Shown: positions 34,364 to 44,767, numbered from the stretch's first letter. The stretch: 64,000 nucleotides of DNA from Streptomyces sp. H27-H1 (GCF_026627445.1 NZ_JAPNLJ010000011.1:62001-126000); one strand, 5' to 3'. Translations and numbers: made by a program. Notes: generated from the letters alone by a model not told the origin.

Positions 34364-35689
34364 TCAGGCGCAGTTGGACGGAGCCGGCTTGCCCGCGAAG
34401 CGGTCCGCGATCCATCCCAGGTACTCCGGCTCGGCGACGTTGGGGATCGTCTGGTGCGTCGCCCCCTGGTACTTCGTGTACTCGACCGGCTTGTTGAAGC
34501 GGCAGGCCCGCTTCACGTACTCGTCGGTGGAGTTCGGGTTGATGACGGTGTCCGCCGTCCCCTGCATCACCAGGATCGGCGCCACCGAGGCGACCAGGCC
34601 CGCGGTGTTCTCGCGGAAGCGCTGGTGCCAGACCTCCGGCACCACCGACAGCGGCTGGAACAGCGTGTCGAGCTGCCCGACGTTGCCCACGTTGTTCTGG
34701 ATCACGTCGGCGAGGTGCTCGATGCACATCACCCCGTCACCGCGCAGCGCCTCCAGACCGGCCGGCTTCAGCACGTCCTCGGCCTTCAGCTCCGGGTAGG
34801 CCGCGAGGAAGCCCCGGTAGACGTTGATGCGCAGCGCCGCGTTGTGGGAGGCCGAGGTGGCATCCGTCGGGCCGGGCAGCACCAGGCCGCGGAAGTCCGG
34901 TCCCAGGTTGGCCGCGGGCGCCAGCGCCGCGATACCGACCAGCTGGGTCTCCGGGGTGTACTGGCGGTAGTTCTGGGCGATGAAGGCCGCCGCTCCGCCA
35001 CCCTGCGACCAGCCCAGGACGGCCGCCTTGCGGTTCGCGTGGGTGTCGGTGATCCGGCGGGCCGCGCGGACCGAGTCCAGGACGTTGTTGGTCTCCGTGA
35101 CGGCGACGGTGTACTGGTGCACGCCCGGGGCGCCGAGCCCCTGGTAGTCGGTGCCGACCACGACGTCACCGGAATCGAGGAACTGCGTCAGCGCCGGCAC
35201 GCCGACGTCGATGCCCCACGGGCTGTCGTAGGTGTAGTAGCCCACCAGGTCGGTGGCCGGGTTCGGCACCGCGGAGGGCGCGCACTGGCGCGGTCCGCCC
35301 ACGGTCCCGTGCGCCCAGGCCACGACGTTGCGTCCGTGGCGCGGCGCGGGGGCGTCGGGCCAGGCCACGATGCCCGAGACGGCGACGGGAGTGCCGCTCT
35401 GCAGGGTCGAGAGGTACAGGATCCGACAGGCGCGCGCACCGTTCGGGGCGTCGACGCGGCGGGCCCAGATCAGGTCGCCGTGGTCGCCCTCGGGCAGCGG
35501 CGACGGCGGGTCGTAGAACTTCTCGCCCTCCGGACCGATCGGCACGCCCGGGGCGCACAGGCCCTTGCCGCCCTTGCCTCCGTCCGGGTTCGTGTTCGCG
35601 GTCGCCGTCGTCCCGCAGCCCAGCGCGAGGATCGCGGCCACACCGGCCGCGGTGATCGCCGAAAGCCGTCGTCTCATGTGTTCGTCCAT
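34364..35689 (-). CDS. Secreted lipase/esterase, LIP family
   Basis: 441 residues (or 437 if the ATG four codons later, MRRRLS, is used). An export signal covers about residues 5-30; LALGC could be a lipobox but is not ideal. The catalytic serine lies in GWSQGGG (about residue 230), the acid is likely in GTADTVINPNSTDEY and the histidine in YQGATHQTIPN near the end. This is the secretory-lipase (LIP) alpha/beta hydrolase family. Nested palindromes lie 45-70 bp upstream. Confidence 0.9.
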   Translation of the reverse strand: MDEHMRRRLSAITAAGVAAILALGCGTTATANTNPDGGKGGKGLCAPGVPIGPEGEKFYDPPSPLPEGDHGDLIWARRVDAPNGARACRILYLSTLQSGTPVAVSGIVAWPDAPAPRHGRNVVAWAHGTVGGPRQCAPSAVPNPATDLVGYYTYDSPWGIDVGVPALTQFLDSGDVVVGTDYQGLGAPGVHQYTVAVTETNNVLDSVRAARRITDTHANRKAAVLGWSQGGGAAAFIAQNYRQYTPETQLVGIAALAPAANLGPDFRGLVLPGPTDATSASHNAALRINVYRGFLAAYPELKAEDVLKPAGLEALRGDGVMCIEHLADVIQNNVGNVGQLDTLFQPLSVVPEVWHQRFRENTAGLVASVAPILVMQGTADTVINPNSTDEYVKRACRFNKPVEYTKYQGATHQTIPNVAEPEYLGWIADRFAGKPAPSNCA

Positions 35690-35732
35690 TCACTCGGTGC
35701 CGGACGAGAGAGTAGAGACAAACGGGCATATT

Positions 35733-35758
35733 GTCACCAACTGTGACGTTCCATCACA
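35733..35758. promoter_or_regulatory. Nested palindromes between lipase and acetyltransferase genes
   Basis: GTCAC-CAACT-GTGAC (35733-35747) overlaps TGTGA-CGTTCCA-TCACA (35742-35758), so three alternating GTGA/TCAC half-sites occur in 26 bp. The second could suit BldD (GTGA...TCAC) or a Crp-like protein with atypical spacing. It lies 44 bp upstream of the lipase start. Confidence 0.5.
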
Positions 35759-35813
35759 TATGTGTCGCCAGTCCGGCGACCCGCCCCGCGCCGCCGAACG
35801 GCATCATGATCCG

Positions 35814-36395
35814 ATGACCGACTCGATACGGGCCGTCGTCCCAACAGGCCGGATGGCCGCACTGACCCAGCCGACGTACGCCCTCCCCGGCGGGATGCTG
35901 CTGCGCCCCTGGGAGGGCTACGACGCCCCCGCGCTCGTGGCCGCGTACGCCGACCCGGACATCCGCCACTGGAACCGCCCCGACCCCTTGACCGAGGACC
36001 GGGCCGTCACCCGCATCGCCCGCTGGCGCGAACGCTGGCACACCGAACACGCGGCGGTCTGGGCCGTGGCCGCCACGCAGGACACCGTGCCGGTCGGCCT
36101 GATCGGCCTCGCCGACATCGACCTGCGCGGCGGCAGCGCCGAGATCATGTACTGGCTCCTGCCCGCCGGGCGCGGCTGCGGAGCCGCGGCCGAGGGCGTG
36201 TCCGCCGTGACCCGATGGGCCTTCGACGACCTCGGCCTGCACCGCGTGCGCATCACCCACTCGGTGTCCAACCCGGCCTCCTGCCGCGTCGCGACGAAGG
36301 CCGGCTACCCCCTGGAGGGCACCATGCGCGGCGCCCTCCTCCACACGGACGGCTGGCACGACGAACACCTCCACGCCCGCCTGCGCACGGACTGA
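35814..36395 (+). CDS. GNAT-family N-acetyltransferase (RimJ/RimL-like)
   Basis: 193 residues from the ATG at 35814. The RimJ/RimL subfamily pattern is clear: MLLRPWEGYDAPALVAAYADPDI, GLADIDLRGGSAEIMYWLLPAGRGCGAAAEGV with the acetyl-CoA loop RGCGAA, and the C-terminal HRVRITHSVSNPASCRVATKAGY. It acetylates an amine, perhaps a protein N-terminus or small metabolite. Divergent from the lipase gene. Confidence 0.88.
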   Translation: MTDSIRAVVPTGRMAALTQPTYALPGGMLLRPWEGYDAPALVAAYADPDIRHWNRPDPLTEDRAVTRIARWRERWHTEHAAVWAVAATQDTVPVGLIGLADIDLRGGSAEIMYWLLPAGRGCGAAAEGVSAVTRWAFDDLGLHRVRITHSVSNPASCRVATKAGYPLEGTMRGALLHTDGWHDEHLHARLRTD

Positions 36396-36480
36396 GCGCG
36401 ACCACCACCACACCAACGAGCCGCCCGGCTCACCTCGCCTCCCACCAAGGCACCTGGCCGCCTTCGCCGCCGACCCCCGG

Positions 36481-37068
36481 CTACGCCGTCGCCCCGGTCT
36501 TCACCTCGAGAGCCGCGACCCCTCGGTAGAGCGGAGCGAAGGCGACCAGCAGGAGGAGGGCTCCGACGGGTATGAGGTCCTTCCCGGCCAAAGGCACGGT
36601 CGCGGCCATCAGGACCAGGACCGGCGCCCACGGCTTCAGGATCCGGCGCTGGGCCAGCTGGCAGACCAGGACCAGCTGGCCCACGAAGAACAGCAGCGGC
36701 CCGAAGTCGTAGACCACGGGAAGCACCCCGGGTACGTCCTGGATCCGCACGAACAGCTCGTCCATCGCGCCCCGGTCCGCCGACAGGAAGCCGACCACGA
36801 GGTCGATGACGAACTGCGCCCCGAGGGCGACGGCTCCCGCCGTGCCCGTCCACAGGGCCGTGGTGGACAGCCCGCCCCGGCCGGCGGCCGTCCGCATGTC
36901 GGCCAAGCCCCGGACGAAGAGCACGAGCGCACCGAGGAAGCACAGGTGCCCGAGGCTCCAGGCGGGACCCGGCCCCCGACTGCCGTCCAGGCCGTCGAGG
37001 ATGCGGATGAGGCCGTAGGCGCCCATCAGAGCGGGCGCGGCAAGGAAGGCTGTTCGCGACGTGATCAT
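36481..37068 (-). CDS. Integral membrane protein, unknown function
   Basis: 195 residues, about six hydrophobic segments covering most of the protein (around AFLAAPALMGAYGLI, LCFLGALVLFVRGL, AVALGAQFVIDLVVGFL, FGPLLFFVGQLVLVCQL, LVLMAATVPLAG, LLLLVAFAPLY). No catalytic or binding motif is evident. It runs alone on this strand. Confidence 0.75.
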   Translation of the reverse strand: MITSRTAFLAAPALMGAYGLIRILDGLDGSRGPGPAWSLGHLCFLGALVLFVRGLADMRTAAGRGGLSTTALWTGTAGAVALGAQFVIDLVVGFLSADRGAMDELFVRIQDVPGVLPVVYDFGPLLFFVGQLVLVCQLAQRRILKPWAPVLVLMAATVPLAGKDLIPVGALLLLVAFAPLYRGVAALEVKTGATA

Positions 37069-37199
37069 GCGAACGACGCTACGGCCGGCGACCCCTGAGT
37101 CGCATCCGGCACCGACCCCTGAGATCTCCCTTAGATCGAGCAGGGCTCCATAATTCCCGTTGCTTCAGGGCCTGTTCGTACGCGGCAAGGCCGGGCCGA

Positions 37200-37520
37200 C
37201 TACGACCTGGCCCCCATCCCGGACCGCCTCGCCCGACCGTCCAGCCGCCAGAGGTACGACCAGTAGGCCGACCTCGTCAGTACGTCGACCTCGCCGGGCC
37301 GGCCCGGCGCGAGCGCGAGGACGCGCTCCCCGCCCAGACCGGTGCGCCGGACGCGGTGGCGGGCCCGCGCCATCGCGCCCGCCGGCGTCGGCCAGGCCCC
37401 GATGCCCCGCACCGAGGAAGGCCGGTCGGCCGGCTGCGAGGAGGCGACGTACATCTGCGGGCCGCGCATCCACTCGTGCGCCTCGGCGGAGAGGCCGGGG
37501 CCGAAGGGGTGGGACGACGA
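37200..37520 (-). pseudogene. Coding-like frame continuing in phase after the AGCS stop codon
   Basis: After the TAG at 37521-37523 that ends the symporter, the same frame stays open for 106 codons to a second TAG at 37200, with nearly all third positions G or C. It reads SSSHPFGPGLSAEAHEWMRG and on to VDVLTRSAYWSYLWRLDGR. The first possible start inside it is the ATG at 37469 (89 residues), but the 17 codons before that ATG look equally coding. Either it is a C-terminal extension cut off by a nonsense mutation (or read through), or a separate small gene whose start I misjudge. The family is unknown to me. Confidence 0.5.
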
Positions 37521-38966
37521 CTACCTGGATGCGGGGATGGTCGTGCGGACCGGGTCCCAGCACTGGACGCCCTTCAGGTCCGGCATCCGGTCGCGGGTGA
37601 AGACCGGCTCCAGGCCGGCCCGGCGCTGGGCGAGGTAGTCGTCCAGCAGGCGGAAGGCGATCGCCGACAGCGGGATGATCGCGGCGAGGTTGATCAGGGC
37701 CATCAGGCCCATGAACACGTCGGCCAGGTTCCAGACGACCGACACCGAGCCGAGCGAACCGAGCACGACCGCCGACAGGACCAGTACCCGGTAGCCCGGC
37801 AGGACCCACCGCTTGCGGGTGATGAACTGGATGTTGGTCTCGCCGTAGTAGTAGTTCCCGATCATGCTGCTGAAGGCGAGCATGAAGACCACGACGGTGA
37901 GCAGGTGCCCGGCCCACCCGCCGAGCGTGTCCCTCAGCGCCGTCTGCGTCAGGTCCGCGCCCTGGCGGCCCGACAGTTCCGGGTTGCTGACGAGGACGAT
38001 GAAGGCCGTCATCGTGCACACGAGCAGCGTGTCGAAGAAGACCCCGAGGGACTGTACGAGGCCCTGCTTGACCGGGTGCGAGACCTCGGCGGCCGCGCCC
38101 GCGTTCGGGGCCGAGCCCAGCCCCGCCTCGTTGGAGAACATGCCGCGCCGGATGCCCTGCTGGATGGCCGCGCCGATGCCGCCGGCCGCCAGCTCGCGGA
38201 AGCCGAAGGCGCCGCCGACGATGTCGGCGACGACCCGGGGGAACTCGGTGATGTTGAGGAGGACCACGGCCGCGCCGAGCAGCAGGTAGACGATCGCCAT
38301 CAGCGGCACCAGGACGGTGGTGACGGACGAGATCCGCTTGACCCCGCCGAAGACGGCCAGGCCCAGCAGGGCGGCGAGCAGCACGCCGAGCATCGGGCCG
38401 AACCAGTCCGATCCGTCGGCGTCCGCGAGCGAACCGGCGGCGACGGCGGTGATGGTGTTGGCCTGCACCGCGTTGAAGACGAAGGCGAAGGTGACGGTGA
38501 TCGTCACCGCGAAGAGCACCCCGAGCCAGCGTTTACCGAGCGCCCGCTGCATGTAGTACGCCGGGCCGCCCCGGTACGCGCCGGTGGAGTTCCGCACCTT
38601 GTAGAGCTGGGCGAGGGCCGATTCCACGAAGGCGGAGGCCGCGCCGATCAGCGCCATCATCCACATCCAGAAGACGGCGCCCGCGCCGCCCAGGGTGATG
38701 GCGGCGGCAACACCGGCGATGTTGCCGGTACCGACGCGTGCGGCGGCGGAGATCGTGAAGGCGCCGAAGGACGAGACCTGCTTGCGGCCGTCGGCGCGCG
38801 GCGGGGTCTTCTCCTTCAGCACCCGGAACATCTCGGGAAGCAGACGCAGCTGCACGCCCCGGGAGCGGACCGTGAAGTACAGGCCCGCACCGACCACGAG
38901 CGGAATCAGCAGGTAGGTCCAGAGGTGATCGTTCACGTTGACGATCACCGAATCCAGAGTGTCCAT
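37521..38966 (-). CDS. AGCS-family sodium:alanine/glycine symporter
   Basis: 481 residues from the ATG at 38966. Family hallmarks are SFGAFTISAAARVGTGNIAGVA (near residue 65), GGPAYYMQRALG and GMFSNEAGLGSAPNAGAAAE; about ten to eleven membrane segments. It takes up alanine or glycine with sodium. The C-terminus after PVFTRDRMPDLKGVQCWDP ends at a TAG, beyond which the same frame remains open and coding-like (see 37200-37520), so the protein may be a truncated form of a longer one. The transport core is complete. Confidence 0.92.
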   Translation of the reverse strand: MDTLDSVIVNVNDHLWTYLLIPLVVGAGLYFTVRSRGVQLRLLPEMFRVLKEKTPPRADGRKQVSSFGAFTISAAARVGTGNIAGVAAAITLGGAGAVFWMWMMALIGAASAFVESALAQLYKVRNSTGAYRGGPAYYMQRALGKRWLGVLFAVTITVTFAFVFNAVQANTITAVAAGSLADADGSDWFGPMLGVLLAALLGLAVFGGVKRISSVTTVLVPLMAIVYLLLGAAVVLLNITEFPRVVADIVGGAFGFRELAAGGIGAAIQQGIRRGMFSNEAGLGSAPNAGAAAEVSHPVKQGLVQSLGVFFDTLLVCTMTAFIVLVSNPELSGRQGADLTQTALRDTLGGWAGHLLTVVVFMLAFSSMIGNYYYGETNIQFITRKRWVLPGYRVLVLSAVVLGSLGSVSVVWNLADVFMGLMALINLAAIIPLSAIAFRLLDDYLAQRRAGLEPVFTRDRMPDLKGVQCWDPVRTTIPASR

Positions 38967-39112
38967 GTCTCGAAGTGTCGCGGGGCGGAAGGCCCACCGA
39001 CAGGGACCTACGTCCGCTGCCGGAGGGACCGAAGACCCGTACCGCGCGCCCTTCGCCCCGCTTCCCGCGGTCGGCGCAGACCGTGCCGGCCGGCCCATGC
39101 GGCCACCGCCGC

Positions 39113-39558
39113 GGCGGGCTCCCCGCCCAGCGGCATCGAGCGCGGCCACTGGAGCAGCGGGCGCCGGCTCTCCCTCGTCGGGTACGGCCGGGCGTAGACG
39201 GTTAGGTCCCGCGGATCGATCGGGGTGGCGACGGTACCGGGCAGTCCCTGCTCGATGAAGAGGTTGTCGTCCAGGATCATCGCCTCGCCCGTGCCGGGGG
39301 TCTTGATCGCCCTGAACAGCTCACGGCCGCCTTCGGGGAACTCCTCCCAGCTCATCGGCTTGACGATGGTTTCGGTGAACGCGATGCCGCGTACCCGCCC
39401 CGGGCGGCGGGCAGCCGGCCGCCGCCGACCGCCGGGAGGACCTCCCGCCAGAGGTGCGAGGAGGTGGGGTTCCCGTGCAGGAACACCATCGGCACACCGG
39501 ACCCGTCACCGGCCTCCCGGTAGTGGATCGTCGAGTCGAGTACGGGCTGTACGGGCAC
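39113..39558 (-). pseudogene. Decayed haloalkane dehalogenase (LinB/DhaA-like)
   Basis: The GTG start at 39558 has a good ribosome site (AGAAGGAG) and reads [40 protein letters not shown], including the oxyanion HGNPTSS motif. Near 39380-39400 the frame breaks and resumes far downstream in the family at [20 protein letters not shown], continuing to RPLLQWPRSMPLGGEPA. About 100 residues are gone, including the nucleophile aspartate region, and the C-terminus after residue GGEPA is lost. Not functional. Confidence 0.82.
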
Positions 39559-39627
39559 GGCTGCTGCTCCTTCTGGGAGAGAGGGGAACTTTCGGGACCG
39601 TGGGCGCGGGCGCCTGCGCGGGCCGGG

Positions 39628-40449
39628 TCAGCGGAAGGCCGGGGCCGTACGGTCCGCCCAGGCGGCGAAGGGGCGCGGGGCCCGGCCCAGGATCCGTTCG
39701 ACGGCGGGGCTCACCGCGAGCTCGGCGGCGACGGGCGCGCCGAGGATCGACAGAGTGCCGTCGACGGCCGGCTCGGGCATGAAGGTCAGCATCTGCGCCC
39801 GGGCCTCCTCGGGGCTCTGCTCCACGAACCGCACCGGCTCGCCGATCGCCCCCGCGATCGCCGCGGCCCGCTCGCGCGGGGTGACCAGGACCGGCCCGGT
39901 CAGGTCGTACGTGCTCCCCCCGTGCCCGGCGCCCCGCAGCACGGCGGCCGCGACCTCGGCCACGTCCGCCGGGTCGACCGTCGGCAGCCCGACGTCCCCG
40001 AAGGGCGCGGTGGCCGTGCGGTGCGTACGGATCGACTCGGCCCAGGCGAAGGCGTTGGAGTCGAGCCCGCCCGAGCGCAGGACCGTCCACTCCAGCCCCG
40101 ACCGCCGGACGGCCTCCTCGAAGGCGGCCGGGTGCCGGTACTGCTCGGGCCGGGTCCCGACCCCCTGCGAGGACAGCAGCACGACCCTTCGTACGCCGGT
40201 ATCCGCGGCCAGTTCCAGGACCTCCCCCGGGTCTTCGCCGGCGACGAGCAGGAACAGGGCATCGGCCCCTACGAGCGCGGGCCGCAGGCTCTGCGGCTCG
40301 GCGAGGTCGGCCCGGAGGTGACGTACGCCGGTGGGCAGAGCGTGTTCCGGCGTCCGGCGGGAGACGGCGGTGACCCGCTCGCCGGCCGCCGCGAGGATCC
40401 GTACCAGCTCGCCGCCGACGTTCCCGGTCGCACCCGTGATGACGAACAT
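39628..40449 (-). CDS. NmrA/SDR-type NAD(P)-binding protein
   Basis: 273 residues. The Rossmann motif FVITGATGNVGGELVRILAAAG starts the protein. The active-site tyrosine/lysine pair of classical SDRs is missing, as in the atypical NmrA-like/quinone oxidoreductase-2 group. LSSQGVGTRPEQYRHPAAFEEAV is the family central block. It may act as a redox sensor or quinone reductase. It is divergent from a TetR gene with an operator between them, so it is probably that regulator's target. Confidence 0.88.
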   Translation of the reverse strand: MFVITGATGNVGGELVRILAAAGERVTAVSRRTPEHALPTGVRHLRADLAEPQSLRPALVGADALFLLVAGEDPGEVLELAADTGVRRVVLLSSQGVGTRPEQYRHPAAFEEAVRRSGLEWTVLRSGGLDSNAFAWAESIRTHRTATAPFGDVGLPTVDPADVAEVAAAVLRGAGHGGSTYDLTGPVLVTPRERAAAIAGAIGEPVRFVEQSPEEARAQMLTFMPEPAVDGTLSILGAPVAAELAVSPAVERILGRAPRPFAAWADRTAPAFR

Positions 40450-40472
40450 GTGAGACTCCCACCCCTGTCGAT

Positions 40473-40494
40473 GAGTTAGTCGACTGACTAACTC
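40473..40494. promoter_or_regulatory. 22-bp TetR-type operator GAGTTAGT-N6-ACTAACTC
   Basis: Perfect 8-bp arms, 24 bp upstream of the NmrA-like start. The centre TCGACTGA also contains a second symmetry (TAGTCGACTGACTA). It should cover the NmrA-like promoter. Confidence 0.8.
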
Positions 40495-40534
40495 CTGGGA
40501 CGACCATAGCCCGCCGGGCCACGCCCGTCTACAC

Positions 40535-40550
40535 TTAGTCAGGTGACTTA
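40535..40550. promoter_or_regulatory. Second TetR operator overlapping the start codon of the TetR gene
   Basis: TTAGTCAGGTGACTTA has AGTCA-GG-TGACT symmetry and shares TTAGTC with the first operator. The GTG start (40543) lies inside it, and TACACT at 40530-40535 sits at -10 position for a leaderless mRNA, so binding would block initiation directly. Confidence 0.65.
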
Positions 40551-41142
40551 CTCAGGATCTGCCGAACCGTCCCGCCCGAAGGCCAAGCGCGGGAGCAAGC
40601 GCGAACGGCTCGCCTCGGCGGCGGCGCAGGTCCTCCACGAGCAGGGCGTGGAGAAGACGACGATCGCCGACATCGCACGTGCGGCCGATGTCCCCCTCGG
40701 CAACGTCTACTACTACTTCAAGACCAAGGACCAGCTGGTCGAGGCCGCCATCGACGCCCACGCCCAGGGCCTCGCCGGTCTGATCGCCGCCCTCGACGCG
40801 CTCCCCACCCCGCAGGACCGGCTCAAGGCCCTCCTCTCCGGCTGGGTCGGCCGGCGCGAGCTCACCGCCCGCTACGGCTGCCCCACCGGATCCCTCGCCT
40901 CCGAGCTCGACAAGCGCGACGACGGCCTCGACCAGACCCTCGCCAAGGTCATGCGAGTGCTGCTCGACTGGGCCGAGCAGCAGTTCCACGCACTGGGCCG
41001 CACCGCCGACGCACGCGAGCTCGCGGTGGCCCTGATCGCCTCCTACCAGGGCATCTCACTGCTCACCAACACCTTCCGCGACCCCGAGCTGATGGCCGTC
41101 GAAGGCCGCCGACTGGAACGCTGGATCGACTCGCTCGCCTGA
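40543..41142 (+). CDS. TetR-family regulator
   Basis: 199 residues from a GTG start that appears to be leaderless. The helix-turn-helix is TTIADIARAADVPLGNVYYYFKTKDQLVEAAID (residues 41-73). The C-terminal domain has the TetR_C form with cysteine in RYGCPTGSLASELDKRD, which matches redox-responsive subgroups of this family. It most likely represses itself and the NmrA-like gene. Confidence 0.92.
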   Translation: MTYSGSAEPSRPKAKRGSKRERLASAAAQVLHEQGVEKTTIADIARAADVPLGNVYYYFKTKDQLVEAAIDAHAQGLAGLIAALDALPTPQDRLKALLSGWVGRRELTARYGCPTGSLASELDKRDDGLDQTLAKVMRVLLDWAEQQFHALGRTADARELAVALIASYQGISLLTNTFRDPELMAVEGRRLERWIDSLA

Positions 41143-41214
41143 GACGCACGACCGCCCCGGCCCACACCGGGAAGTCCGGGAGGGACGGGGCGGGGCGGAG
41201 CGGAGGCCGGGAGC

Positions 41215-41850
41215 CTAGTGCGAGGGCCTCGGCACCACTGTGAAGGGGGTGTCGCTCGAGAACGTGAAGGTGCCGGCGGGCAGACAGTTCTCCTCCACGA
41301 CCGTGCCGAAGCCGTCGCAGTGCTGCTCCTTCAGCGTGAAGTAGACGGTGTTCGTGTGCGGGCCCAGGTCCAGCGCCTTGAACGGCGGCGAGACGGCCAC
41401 CGAGTACGGAAGACCGTCGTCACCGACGAAACCGGTGCGCAGGACCTGCTTCTTCTTGAACGTGAAGGTCTTCTCCGCCGGGGTGCCGATGTCGTGGACG
41501 TACGTGGCGCTGACGAACTTGGAGTTGAAGTCGTCGATCGGGTCGGGGCGGGACGGCGTGTACCCCTCCGGATAGACGGCGTCCGCGGCGCTCGGCGCGG
41601 TGATCCAGGCCGGCGCGGTGCGGACCCACCTCTCCTTGGCGTAGGTCTCGCGGCAGCCGGGCGGACCGATGATCCGCTCCTTCACCCCGAAGAGCTCATT
41701 GAGGTCGACACCGTCGCTGTCGAGGCAGTGCGGGACCTGGAGCTTGGGCTTCGGCAGCGGCGCGGCCGCGGCCGGCGCGGCGGCGGCGCCGCCGAGTGCG
41801 GCGACCAGCAGGGAGGGGACGACGGCGGCGAGGAACCGTACTCGGTTCAC
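41215..41850 (-). CDS. Secreted protein of unknown function
   Basis: 211 residues from the GTG at 41850, preceded by AAAGGTGG. A signal peptide (RVRFLAAVVPSLLVAALGGAAAA) is cleaved around APAAAA. The mature part has four cysteines (HCLDSDG, GCRETYA, EQHCDGFGT, EENCLPAG) likely in two disulfides, and beta-strand-like segments (KTFTFKKKQVLRTGFVG). No enzyme motif. It stands alone between convergent tetR and trpF. Confidence 0.82.
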   Translation of the reverse strand: MNRVRFLAAVVPSLLVAALGGAAAAPAAAAPLPKPKLQVPHCLDSDGVDLNELFGVKERIIGPPGCRETYAKERWVRTAPAWITAPSAADAVYPEGYTPSRPDPIDDFNSKFVSATYVHDIGTPAEKTFTFKKKQVLRTGFVGDDGLPYSVAVSPPFKALDLGPHTNTVYFTLKEQHCDGFGTVVEENCLPAGTFTFSSDTPFTVVPRPSH

Positions 41851-42051
41851 CGGTACCACCTTTCGATGTCGGCGATTGTGACCGCGGGCAGCCGACCATC
41901 CCGCGCGCCCCGATCCACGGCGACACATCCCAGGAGCCGCCGGACGGCTCAGCGAATCCACACTCCCAGCGCGCGCCGCGGCCAGGCCGCGCCCGGCCCC
42001 ACGCCGCCGCACCGGGCGCGCGGCCCCGCTCAGCCGGGCGCGCGGCCCCGC

Positions 42052-42669
42052 TCAGCCCTGCGCGCCCCGGGCCGCCTCGATGAACGCCCGGATCAGCTCC
42101 GGGGACTTCACCCCGCGCTCGCCCTCCACCCCGCTGGAGACGTCCACGCCCCAGGCGCCGGTGACCGTGAGGGCCTGCGCCACGTTCCCCGGCGTCAGCC
42201 CGCCCGCCAGCAGCCACCGGCCCTCGGGTGCGGTGAACTCCGCCGCACCCCAGTTCCACGGCTTGCCGGAGCCAGGGTCCGGGGCGTCGATCAGCAGCAG
42301 GTCCTCGCCGTACTCCCCGCAGCGCTTCGCGTGCTCCGCGGTGGCCCGCAGCAGGGTGCGGCCCTCGGCGCGCAGCGCCGCGAAGTCCCCGGGCCCCTCC
42401 TCGCCGTGCAGCTGCACGCCCCGTACGCCGCTCTCCTCGGCGAAACGGCGCACCTCCCCGACCGACTGCCCGCGGAACACCCCTACGGTGAGCACCCCGT
42501 CCGGTACCCCGGCGGCCAGCGCCCGCGCGGTGGCGGCGTCGACGGTACGCGGACTGCCGGGCGCGAAGACGAAGCCCACGGCATCAGCTCCGGCGGCCAC
42601 GGCGACCTCGACGTCGTGCGCGGTCTTGAGCCCGCAGATCTTGATGAACACACTCGTCCCATCCGTCAT
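42052..42669 (-). CDS. trpF: Phosphoribosylanthranilate isomerase
   Basis: 205 residues from the ATG at 42669 (a TTG four codons upstream is less likely). TrpF converts N-phosphoribosylanthranilate to CdRP in tryptophan synthesis. The catalytic cysteine is in IKICGLK at the start, the catalytic aspartate in LLLIDAPDPGSGKPWNW, and phosphate-binding loops are LAGGLTPGNV and GVDVSSGVEGERGVKS. No other trp gene is near, as usual for the dispersed Streptomyces trpF. Confidence 0.93.
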   Translation of the reverse strand: MTDGTSVFIKICGLKTAHDVEVAVAAGADAVGFVFAPGSPRTVDAATARALAAGVPDGVLTVGVFRGQSVGEVRRFAEESGVRGVQLHGEEGPGDFAALRAEGRTLLRATAEHAKRCGEYGEDLLLIDAPDPGSGKPWNWGAAEFTAPEGRWLLAGGLTPGNVAQALTVTGAWGVDVSSGVEGERGVKSPELIRAFIEAARGAQG

Positions 42670-42805
42670 GACAGCAGTCAACCAAACCGCGGCCGCCCCA
42701 CGACGATGCGTCCCACGGGCCGGGCAGGAGAGTCCGCCCGCCGCCGGCCCGGGACGGGGCCGATCCCCGAGCCGTTCGCCTTCGCCCTCGCGTGCCGTGA
42801 AACGC

Positions 42806-42843
42806 CCGAGGGCGGCACCCCCCAGTGGGGGTGCCGCCCTCGG
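42806..42843. terminator. 17-bp perfect stem-loop downstream of groEL2
   Basis: CCGAGGGCGGCACCCCC, loop CAGT, GGGGGTGCCGCCCTCGG, 45 bp beyond the groEL2 stop. Confidence 0.9.
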
Positions 42844-42888
42844 AACGTGAAGAACAGCCGATCAGCCGGGCCGGAGCCCAGAGGCCGA

Positions 42889-44640
<1,752 letters not shown>

Positions 44641-44644
44641 TTAG

Positions 44645-44671
44645 GTAGCACTCTCACTAGGAGAGTGCTAA
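44645..44671. promoter_or_regulatory. CIRCE element (HrcA operator) of groEL2
   Basis: TAGCACTC-N9-GAGTGCTA, 131 bp upstream of the groEL2 start. It matches the consensus TTAGCACTC-N9-GAGTGCTAA except at the leftmost positions. Confidence 0.95.
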
Positions 44672-44680
44672 CGCCAATGA

Positions 44681-44707
44681 TTAGCACTCGACCCCTCCGA
44701 GTGCAAG
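44681..44707. promoter_or_regulatory. Second, degenerate CIRCE element
   Basis: TTAGCACTC-N9-GAGTGCAAG: the left arm is perfect and the right arm differs at two positions. Centres of the two elements are 36 bp apart. Confidence 0.8.
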
Positions 44708-44767
44708 CGGCTTCGGACAACCCGCGCCGAACACCCGGACGCCGCAGGGCCTCCGGCGCCGCCACGC

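Noticed and set aside
37165..38019. 284-codon minus-strand frame overlapping the AGCS gene
   Set aside because: Out of frame with the symporter, which has full family conservation; shadow frame.
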